Shown: positions 5,748 to 11,110 of the stretch, one piece after another
Position numbering within the stretch: position 1 is the first letter of the stretch
Layout: each line of letters opens with the position of its first letter
NCBI GenBank assembly: GCA_035461525.1
Contig: DATHVD010000041.1
Location: 1 to 11,979 of the forward strand
Origin: JAIBJN01 sp035461525
GTDB lineage: Bacteria > Actinomycetota > Thermoleophilia > Gaiellales > Gaiellaceae
Direction: 5' to 3'
Length of the DNA stretch: 11,979 nucleotides
Position numbers and translations under genes: made by a program
Notes under the pieces: generated by a model
The model's input: the letters and a program-made list of their open reading frames with translations, nothing else
Told to the model about the DNA's origin: nothing
Databases searched by the model: none

Positions 5748-6212
5748 CTAGCGCCCGCGGCGCTGGGCGTACCCTGCCGCGGCCAGGCCCGTGAGCGCGA
5801 TGGCCGCCCCGAGCTCGGCGAGCCACCAGTTGCCGAGGTGATGCTCGGCGGCGCGGCAGTTGACGGCAAGCGGGACGAGCACCGCCCCTGCGAGCGCGGC
5901 CGAGCCGAACCCAGCGGCCGCGAGCCCCGAGACCGCGAAGAAGGACCCGAGCGCGAGGAGCGCGTACATGCCCAGCGAGGCCGCGAGCGCCCAGGCCGGC
6001 CAGACCATGCCCGGCTCTGGATCGGGCGCGAAGCCGAGCGCGACGACGAGGAAGACGAGCCAGCCCGCCGCGAGGAGCGGCCCGGGAACGTCCGGAAGCC
6101 TCCGTCTCGGCGCCGCCCTCGCCGGCTCGGCGGCCGGCGCCCTCCAGAGCTCCTCGAGCGCGAGGATGTCGTCCGATCCGTCCCGTGTCAGTTCGCGCAG
6201 CGCCGTCGTCAT
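5748..6212 (-). CDS. Hypothetical four-helix membrane protein
   Basis: A 154-residue protein with no family I can name. A soluble N-terminus of about 43 residues (MTTALRELTRDGSDDILALEELWRAP, then a basic Ala/Pro/Arg stretch) precedes four hydrophobic segments at about 46-62, 72-95, 97-117 and 129-148. A single Cys (C119) lies at the end of the third, and AEHHLGNWW is in the loop before the fourth. The C-terminus is basic (AQRRGR). The start is well supported: GAGGAGG (complement of 6218-6224) sits 5 bases before the ATG. It follows the GNAT-like gene by 40 bases on the same strand, and a possible -10 (TACCAT, complement of 6239-6244) lies in that gap, so it may also have its own promoter. Confidence 0.72.
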   Translation of the reverse strand: MTTALRELTRDGSDDILALEELWRAPAAEPARAAPRRRLPDVPGPLLAAGWLVFLVVALGFAPDPEPGMVWPAWALAASLGMYALLALGSFFAVSGLAAAGFGSAALAGAVLVPLAVNCRAAEHHLGNWWLAELGAAIALTGLAAAGYAQRRGR

Positions 6213-6217
6213 GGCTG

Positions 6218-6224
6218 CCTCCTC
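6218..6224 (-). promoter_or_regulatory. Strong Shine-Dalgarno fixing the start of the 154-residue membrane protein
   Basis: GAGGAGG on the minus strand with a 5-base spacer to the ATG ending at 6212. It decides the start and contrasts with the Shine-Dalgarno-less genes that head transcription units. Confidence 0.7.
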
Positions 6225-6252
6225 GGTCGACTGCCCCGATGGTAGCTCGGTC

Positions 6253-6870
6253 CTACGGGCGCTGCGGGACGGGCGCCGGGGCGAACGCGGCCTTCAGCCG
6301 GCGCCAGGCGCGCACGGTCAGCCCCTCCTCCACGGGGACGAGGCCGGCGAGCTCGAGGCGGGCAAGGCACACGTCCCCCTCCCAGCGGACGGCCGTGAAG
6401 CCGAAGTCGGCGAGGAAGTCGGAGGGGAATACCGTTCGGTGGACGAGGAAGCGCTCGTAGCTCGACTCGCCCTCCGGGTAGCGGTAGCCGAACGTCTCGA
6501 TCGCCTTGACGCCGCGGTCACGGGCCTCGCCGATCGCGGCGAGGAAGAGGCTCTGCAGCACCCACGGCTCCGCCAGGTCGACGAGGTACGCGCAGGTGAC
6601 GAGCACCGCGTCGGCCGACGGCGGCCCGGCCGGCAGCTCGAACGCCCGCGGGAAGGCGCCGGTCGGCGCGTACTGGACGAAGCCGACGAGACGGCCGTCG
6701 TCGCCGCGGTAGAGCGTCCCCCACGGGCCCCAATCCTCCTCCACGCGCGCCGCCCAGCGCGATTTCGCGGCTCCGCGCCCATAGCGCGACTGCCAGAAGA
6801 CGCAGCCGACGCAGACGTCCGGGGCGCCCCCGATCGAGGCCTCCGTGACGGGCTCGAGCCGGTACGCCAT
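6253..6870 (-). CDS. GNAT-like N-acetyltransferase family protein with a degenerate CoA-binding loop
   Basis: A 205-residue protein resembling an actinobacterial GNAT family that opens with a CxxCxFWE segment (here CVGCVFWQ, C20 and C23). The family also has a 'GYVLYAPP..VPRA' strand (here VGFVQYAPTGAFPRAF, 62-77), SADAVLVTCAYLVD (85-98) and a GVKAIETFG strand (120-128), followed by FPSDFLADFGFTAVRW (148-163). Functional members transfer acetyl groups from acetyl-CoA; the substrate is unknown. The pyrophosphate-binding loop, normally R/Q-x-x-G-x-G/A after the 'V.pe' strand, is not present: the sequence there is LAEPWVLQSLFLAAIGEAR (99-117), without the Arg/Gly pattern. It may be catalytically altered or inactive. 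It starts 13 bases after the metallophosphoesterase stop, with no Shine-Dalgarno. A TAGACT hexamer (complement of 6881-6886) ends 10 bases before the ATG, so it may also have a local promoter. Confidence 0.75.
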   Translation of the reverse strand: MAYRLEPVTEASIGGAPDVCVGCVFWQSRYGRGAAKSRWAARVEEDWGPWGTLYRGDDGRLVGFVQYAPTGAFPRAFELPAGPPSADAVLVTCAYLVDLAEPWVLQSLFLAAIGEARDRGVKAIETFGYRYPEGESSYERFLVHRTVFPSDFLADFGFTAVRWEGDVCLARLELAGLVPVEEGLTVRAWRRLKAAFAPAPVPQRP

Positions 6871-6883
6871 CCCGCGGTCGAGT

Positions 6884-7711
6884 CTACTCGCGCCCCCGCG
6901 CCCTCAGGGTGAGTGCCGTCGCTTCGGGCCGGGCCAGGAAGCGGAACGGGACGAAGCTCGTGCCGAGGCCGCGGGAGACGTGGAGCGTCCCGACGGGGAG
7001 CTCGAACAGGCCCTCCCAGAAGGGAGCCCGCAGGTGCTCGAGCCGCACCTTCCCGCGCGGCGTCGGTATGCAGATCTGGCCGCCGTGGAGGTGGCCGGCG
7101 AGGACGACCTGCGCCGGCAGCTCGGGGACGCTCCAGATCGCGTCCGGGTAGTGGAGGAGGAAGACGCGGAGGTCGGCGTCCGGGTCGACGAGCGGGCCGA
7201 ACGGGTCGTGGAAGCGGCGCGCGTCGGCGCCGAGCACCTGCACGGTGCGGCCGGCCACGTCGACGGTCGCCGCCTCGTGCTCGAGCAGGCGTGCCTCGCC
7301 CGCCTCGAGGCCGGAGCGATCGGTGGGCCGGCTGAACGGGTCGCGCGTCTCCGCGACGTCGTGGTTCCCGAGTACTGCGAACGTTCCGTGTCGAGGCCGG
7401 AGCCGACCGAGGGCCTCCTCGAGCATGCGCTCGCCGCGCCGCCGGCTGACGAGGTCGCCCGTGATGGCGACGAGGTCGACGTCGCGGCCCTCCGCCCAGT
7501 CGAGCGCCTTGCGTAGAGCGCGCCCGTTGAGGGAGAGCGTGCCGAGGTGGAAGTCCGAGAGGTGGAGGATGGTGAAGCCGTCGAGGTCGGCGGGCAGGCC
7601 CTCGACCGGCGCCTCGCGCTCGACGAGCTCGACCCACTGGGACTCGAAGAGCGACCAGGCGAGCCCGGCCGCACCCAGCGCCGCCGCGGCGCCGAGGAGG
7701 GCGGCCGCCAT
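6884..7711 (-). CDS. Membrane-anchored metallophosphoesterase (YkuE/YaeI-type)
   Basis: A 275-residue calcineurin-like phosphoesterase, the usual length for this group. The N-terminal hydrophobic stretch (MAAALLGAAAALGAAGLAWSL, 1-21) should act as a membrane anchor or signal. The catalytic metal-binding motifs appear in order: LSDFHLG (D53, H55), GDLVSRR (D86), GNHD (N116, H117), LLHYPD (H187) and AGHLHGGQ (H207, H209). They are followed by the family's typical GLGTSFVPFRFLARPEATALTL end. All dimetal ligands are present, so it should be an active phosphohydrolase. Relatives act on the outer face of the cytoplasmic membrane on lipid-linked phosphate substrates such as UDP-diacylglucosamine, but the substrate here is unknown. 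It begins 13 bases after the stop of the small gene upstream, with GAGAG as a moderate Shine-Dalgarno. Confidence 0.93.
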   Translation of the reverse strand: MAAALLGAAAALGAAGLAWSLFESQWVELVEREAPVEGLPADLDGFTILHLSDFHLGTLSLNGRALRKALDWAEGRDVDLVAITGDLVSRRRGERMLEEALGRLRPRHGTFAVLGNHDVAETRDPFSRPTDRSGLEAGEARLLEHEAATVDVAGRTVQVLGADARRFHDPFGPLVDPDADLRVFLLHYPDAIWSVPELPAQVVLAGHLHGGQICIPTPRGKVRLEHLRAPFWEGLFELPVGTLHVSRGLGTSFVPFRFLARPEATALTLRARGRE

Positions 7712-7724
7712 CCGTCAAGCTCTC

Positions 7725-7919
7725 CTACGCGTCGCCGTGCGCCCGTGCGATGTCTGCGCGGAGACGCTCGCGCGCCTCGTCCAGCTCGCGCCGGAGGCGG
7801 GCGGTGCGCTCGGCCGAGCCGCCGTTCCGCGCCGGATCCGCGGCCGGACGCCGCCGAGCGGCGGCGAGAGCCGCGATCCCGAGGGCCGCAAGCCCGAGAG
7901 CGACGAGGCGCCTGACCAT
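7725..7919 (-). CDS. Small single-span membrane protein, hypothetical
   Basis: A 64-residue protein. MVRR is followed by a hydrophobic Ala/Leu helix (about 4-20, LVALGLAALGIAALAA), a basic AARRRP stop-transfer, a short linker, then a charged helix with alternating R/E residues (RLRRELDEARERLRADIARA, 41-60) that could form a coiled coil. I know no function. The start is chosen because the hydrophobic segment opens there and because TAGAGT (complement of 7927-7932) ends 7 bases before the ATG, giving a leaderless start; there is no Shine-Dalgarno. The same frame stays open further upstream, but that part overlaps the opposite-strand gene at 8088 and the intergenic dyad. It heads a run with the metallophosphoesterase 13 bases downstream and is too short to be sure of on sequence alone. 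Confidence 0.65.
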   Translation of the reverse strand: MVRRLVALGLAALGIAALAAARRRPAADPARNGGSAERTARLRRELDEARERLRADIARAHGDA

Positions 7920-7932
7920 CGCCGGGACTCTA
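7920..7932 (-). promoter_or_regulatory. Putative leaderless promoter (-10 TAGAGT) for the minus-strand accessory run
   Basis: On the minus strand TAGAGT (complement of 7927-7932) ends 7 bases before the ATG of the 64-residue protein, the same geometry as lysC. No strong -35 is found at 16-18 bases. Confidence 0.5.
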
Positions 7933-7991
7933 GCGAGAAGTGCTGCGCAAGTTTCTGCGCCGGGCGGCGTCTGTGGGACTGGAGGGGCATT

Positions 7992-8025
7992 ACCGGCCCG
8001 GTCTTTCCGAGGAGACCGGGCCGGT
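7992..8025. repeat. 13-bp perfect inverted repeat between divergent promoters
   Basis: ACCGGCCCGGTCT (7992-8004) and AGACCGGGCCGGT (8013-8025) are exact reverse complements separated by an 8-base loop. TCCCTTTCTC follows on the plus strand. It looks like an intrinsic terminator, but no gene ends nearby: it lies between two outward-facing starts, about 79 bases from one and 89 from the other, measured from its centre. It could be an operator, the terminator of an unannotated small RNA, or a structural element. Confidence 0.7.
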
Positions 8026-8052
8026 CCCTTTCTCGGGGCCGTCTCGCCGCCG

Positions 8053-8087
8053 TTGACGCGCTGCGGGTCGCGCGCTAGCGTCCGGCC
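8053..8087 (+). promoter_or_regulatory. Sigma-70-type leaderless promoter for the gene at 8088
   Basis: TTGACG (-35, 8053-8058), a 17-base spacer, TAGCGT (-10, 8076-8081), then 6 bases (CCGGCC) and the ATG. It is the best promoter match in the window, with the -35 one base from consensus. No Shine-Dalgarno is present and transcription should start on or beside the ATG. Confidence 0.72.
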
Positions 8088-9140
8088 ATGGCTCACGCCG
8101 TCGGTGCTCCGTCCCTCCGGGCGCGGCTGACGCGGGCCCCGGCGCGCCCGTCCGCGACGCTCGAGGAGCTTCTCTCCCCGGCCCGGTGGCGCCGGCACAC
8201 GAGGAATCCGGAGCTGAAGAAGGCGCTCGGCTACGTGCAGGCGGCCGTCGGCGAGCTCCGGCGCGTGCTCTCCCAGCCCCCGGACGAGGTCTCGCTGCGG
8301 ACGCCTGAGCTCCTCGCCCGGCTCCGCGACGTCCTCGACGTCCCCGTTCGCTCGCTCCGGATCGACTCGGCGTGGGAGCTCTACAGCGAGATCAAGGGCT
8401 TTCTGTCGGCGCTCGCGAACGCCGACTACGTCGCCGCCCAGCTCGACCACGAGGCCGAGCGTCTCAAGGACCCGTCGCGCTGGCACGCTTGGACGACGCA
8501 CTTCTCGGAGACCGAGCTGCAGGAGCTGAGGATGAACTACAGGGCGGGCGCCCCGGACCCGAAGCTGCACGCGGTCGCGGCGGCGAAGCTCGCGTTCCTC
8601 TACGCGCGGCGGGCCGAGGCGGGACGGGACCGGCGGGCGAAGGCCGCGCAGAAGTGCCGCTACCTCAATCTCCTCGCCCCTGTCCTGCTCGCCCTCCAGG
8701 CGGGCCTCGTCGTCGCCATCGACACGATCGCCGCCGACCCCGCCGTCTGGAAGCAGATTCTCGTCGCCGGCACGGCGGGCGCGCTCGGCGCCACGCTCGC
8801 CGGGACGATGAAGATCCGCGACGGGCTGCGGGAGCTCGACGACCTCCGCTCATTCTGGCCGGCGATGCGCGTGCAACCGCTCGTCGGAGCCACCGCCGGG
8901 CTCATCGTGCTCCTCGTCGTCGAGACGGGCACGCTCGACGTCGGAGGCGACTCGGGGAGCTGGGCCGGGCGCACGCTCGTCGCCTTCGCGGCCGGCTTCT
9001 CGGAGCCGTTCTTCCTCGGGCTCGTGCAGCGGGTCGCCGTGATCTCGGACAGGCGCGGCGAGGAGGCCGACGAGCCCGAGCCGGAGGAGGCAGACGCCGC
9101 GAACGGGAGGGCGCCGGAGCGCCCGCCGGCGATCCCCTAG
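8088..9140 (+). CDS. Unrecognised four-helix membrane protein with a long cytoplasmic-type N-terminus
   Basis: A 350-residue protein I cannot name. Residues 1-190 are soluble and helical, with charged segments (ELKKALGYVQAAVGELRRVL, 42-61) and a W/H-rich stretch SRWHAWTTHFSETELQELRMNY. Four hydrophobic segments follow: about 193-214, 224-240, 263-279 and 294-312. Between them lie GALGATLAGTMKIRDGLRELDDLRSFWPAMRVQPLVGATAG (231-271) and FAAGFSEPFFLGLVQRVA (300-317). The layout 'GxxGxxxxG...RxxxL...FW...QPLVGA...GFSEPF' looks like a recurring bacterial membrane module of unknown role, but this is an impression and I cannot search for it. The tail (321-350) is acidic and Pro/Ala-rich. The start is fixed by a leaderless promoter. 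Its TAG stop overlaps the opposing sdhE stop. Confidence 0.8.
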   Translation: MAHAVGAPSLRARLTRAPARPSATLEELLSPARWRRHTRNPELKKALGYVQAAVGELRRVLSQPPDEVSLRTPELLARLRDVLDVPVRSLRIDSAWELYSEIKGFLSALANADYVAAQLDHEAERLKDPSRWHAWTTHFSETELQELRMNYRAGAPDPKLHAVAAAKLAFLYARRAEAGRDRRAKAAQKCRYLNLLAPVLLALQAGLVVAIDTIAADPAVWKQILVAGTAGALGATLAGTMKIRDGLRELDDLRSFWPAMRVQPLVGATAGLIVLLVVETGTLDVGGDSGSWAGRTLVAFAAGFSEPFFLGLVQRVAVISDRRGEEADEPEPEEADAANGRAPERPPAIP

Positions 9141-10021
9141 GGCGCCTCGATCTTCTCCAGCACCGGGTCGACGGAGACGACGTGGCGCTTGAACTTGAGC
9201 TCCGAGTCCGGGAGGCCCGCGGCCACGCCGACGAGCTGCGAGAGGTGAAGGATCGGCATCCGGAAGCTCTCGCCCGTCTGAGCCTCGAGCTTCGACTGCC
9301 ACGCGTCGAGCGAGAGGTGGCAGAGCGGGCACGGCGTCACCATCGCGTCCGCGCCCGCCTCGATCGACTGGCGGATCGGCTGGATCAGCTCGCCGAGCGC
9401 GGTCTCCTCACGGGCCTGGATGATCGGGAACCCGCAGCACTTGATCTTCGCCGGGTAGTCGATCGCCTCGCCGCCGCAGGCCTCGATGATCGCCTCGAGC
9501 GAGGACGGCCGATCCGGGTCCTCGAAGCCGAGGAGCTTGGAAGGCCGGAGGATCTGGCACCCATAGAACGGCGCCACCTTGAGCCCCTTGAGCCCCTTGT
9601 GCGCGACCGCCTTCAGCTTCTCGAAGCCCTCGCCGTCGGCCATCAGCCAGAGGAAGTGCAGCACCTCAACGCCGCCGGAGTAGGGGGGCGCGCCGACCTT
9701 CTCGAGGTTCTCGCTCACGCGCACGCGCAGGGCGTCGTCGTTCTGGATCTGGAAGTTCGCCTGCCGCAGGTTGAGCGTGCAGACATTGCAGATCGTCATC
9801 AGCGTGTCGCAGCCCGTCGCCTCGGCGTAGGCGAGGATGCGGGCGTTCAGGTGCAGGTAGTAGTCGGGCTCGGCCTCGTGGATGTCGCCGGCGCCGCAGC
9901 AGGTCACCGACTCCAGGGGCTCGAGCTCGATGCCGAGCTTGGGCGCGAGGGCCTGCGTCGAGGTGTCGAGCTCCTTCGCCGAGAGCGACGCCAGGCAGCC
10001 CTTGTAGTACGCAACTCGCAT
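9137..10021 (-). CDS. sdhE: SdhE/HdrB-type CCG-domain iron-sulfur subunit of succinate dehydrogenase/fumarate reductase
   Basis: A 294-residue protein with two cysteine-rich CCG domains, as in heterodisulfide reductase HdrB and SdhE of 'type E' succinate dehydrogenases. The first has C9, C41-C42, C78 and C81 (C-x31-CC-x35-CxxC); the second has C155, C195-C196, C231 and C234 (C-x39-CC-x34-CxxC). In characterised relatives a CCG motif binds an iron-sulfur centre (non-cubane [4Fe-4S] clusters in HdrB, a different cluster in Sulfolobus SdhE), and SdhE replaces the haem-binding membrane anchor. It directly follows sdhB. ATG 10021 (MRVAYYKGC) is preferred because AAGGA lies 8 bases upstream. ATG 10030 would overlap the sdhB TGA as ATGA but leaves no room for a Shine-Dalgarno; it would add three residues. 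The gene ends tail-to-tail with the plus-strand gene, the two stops sharing CTAG. Confidence 0.92.
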   Translation of the reverse strand: MRVAYYKGCLASLSAKELDTSTQALAPKLGIELEPLESVTCCGAGDIHEAEPDYYLHLNARILAYAEATGCDTLMTICNVCTLNLRQANFQIQNDDALRVRVSENLEKVGAPPYSGGVEVLHFLWLMADGEGFEKLKAVAHKGLKGLKVAPFYGCQILRPSKLLGFEDPDRPSSLEAIIEACGGEAIDYPAKIKCCGFPIIQAREETALGELIQPIRQSIEAGADAMVTPCPLCHLSLDAWQSKLEAQTGESFRMPILHLSQLVGVAAGLPDSELKFKRHVVSVDPVLEKIEAP

Positions 10022-10026
10022 GGCGC

Positions 10027-11094
10027 TCATCCTTCCGCGTGCGGGGTCGGCTCGGACGGGGTGATCTCGGGCGCGTCGCGCCGGGCCGAGCCGGCGTCGG
10101 TGTGCTCGATGCGCGCGAGGGCGCGCTCGCCCTGGACGATGCCGGCGGCGCCGTCGCGGCCCTGGGCCCTGACGAGCTCGTAGAGCGCGCGCGCCTCCCC
10201 GACGTCGTCGGCGACATGGGGGAGGATCGGCACTTTGCCGTGGCGGAGGAGGCTGAGGGCGAACTTCGTCTCCTTGAGCGCGCCGAGGACGCCCTGCGTC
10301 TTCGGCACGAGCTCCGTCTCCCGCAGCCAGCCCGTCGTCTTGGCGGAGTGCACGAACCACTTCGCGTGCTTTGCGCCCATGTCGCGGTCGATGCCGACGC
10401 GGATCGACTCCGCCCCCAGCTTGGCGATCGCGTCGCGCGGATCGACGCCCTTCGGGCAGCGCTCGTTGCAGAAGTAGCAGCGGGTGCAGTCCCAGATCCC
10501 GTGCTCGTCGTTGTAGCGCTCGAGCCGTTCGACGCCGGCGCGGTCGCGCGGGTCGCCGACGAAGCGGAAGCCCTTGGCGAGCGCCGCCGGCCCGAAGAAC
10601 TCCGGGTCGGACTCCATCGAGTTGCACTCGGAGACGCAGCAGCCGCACATGATGCAGAGCGCCTCCTTGTGGATCGGGTTCATCGCCTCCTGGCTGATCC
10701 GGAACTCCTGCTCGGGCAGCTCCTCGTAGCCGGTGTCGAGCCACGGCTTCATCGCCTTGATCTTGGTCCAGAAGGGGTGCATGTCGACGACGAGGTCCTT
10801 GAGGACGGGCATGTTCCCCATCGCCGAGATCACCGGGACGTGGCCGCGGTCGGCGATCGGCTTCATGCGCTCCTTGCAGGCGAGGACGGCACGACCGTCC
10901 ATCCGCATCCCGCAGGAGCCGCAGATCATCATGCGGCAGCTCTTGCGGTAGGCGAGCGTCCCGTCCACCTGGTCCTTGACGATGTCGAGGACGTCGAGCA
11001 GGCACGCCCACTCCGGCGCCTCGACCTGGTAGAGCTTCAGCTCCCTCTCCCCCGTCTCCGGGTCGTACCGCCAGATTTTCAGTGCGACGTCCAA
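10027..11094 (-). CDS. sdhB: Succinate dehydrogenase/fumarate reductase iron-sulfur subunit
   Basis: A 355-residue protein against about 240 for E. coli SdhB. It carries electrons between the flavoprotein SdhA and the anchor/quinone side. The plant-type [2Fe-2S] ligands are C53, C58, C61 and C73 (CRMMICGSCG...AC). A first [4Fe-4S] motif is CIMCGCCVSEC (C147, C150, C153, C157). The second ferredoxin motif is CTRCYFCNERCPKG (C203, C206, C209, C213); C206 is extra relative to classical SdhB (CxxxxxCxxxCP, which binds [3Fe-4S]) and predicts a second [4Fe-4S], as in Sulfolobus. About 140 residues follow the last Cys, ending in a low-complexity tail. The start is a TTG at 11094, the only in-frame candidate after an upstream stop, with AGGAG 4 bases upstream and the family N-terminus (ALKIWRYDPETG) just after it. 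sdhA is not adjacent on either side in the window. Confidence 0.93.
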   Translation of the reverse strand: MDVALKIWRYDPETGERELKLYQVEAPEWACLLDVLDIVKDQVDGTLAYRKSCRMMICGSCGMRMDGRAVLACKERMKPIADRGHVPVISAMGNMPVLKDLVVDMHPFWTKIKAMKPWLDTGYEELPEQEFRISQEAMNPIHKEALCIMCGCCVSECNSMESDPEFFGPAALAKGFRFVGDPRDRAGVERLERYNDEHGIWDCTRCYFCNERCPKGVDPRDAIAKLGAESIRVGIDRDMGAKHAKWFVHSAKTTGWLRETELVPKTQGVLGALKETKFALSLLRHGKVPILPHVADDVGEARALYELVRAQGRDGAAGIVQGERALARIEHTDAGSARRDAPEITPSEPTPHAEG

Positions 11095-11098
11095 CGCG

Positions 11099-11103
11099 CT
11101 CCT
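11099..11103 (-). promoter_or_regulatory. Shine-Dalgarno supporting the TTG start of sdhB
   Basis: AGGAG on the minus strand, within GGAGAGAGGAG, 4 bases before TTG 11094. It lies in the 16-base gap after the lipoprotein stop, so sdhB is probably translated from the same mRNA. Confidence 0.6.
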
Positions 11104-11110
11104 CTCTCCG

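Noticed and set aside
7920..8570. N-terminal extension of the 64-residue minus-strand protein up to 281 residues
   Set aside because: The extra part overlaps the 8088 gene antisense and crosses the intergenic dyad and a good promoter. The hydrophobic N-terminus and the -10 spacing support the short form.
8372..10183. A 603-codon plus-strand frame crossing the 8088 gene and the sdhE/sdhB region
   Set aside because: It is Arg/Asp/Leu-rich shadow composition. The opposing frames carry complete CCG and ferredoxin motifs.
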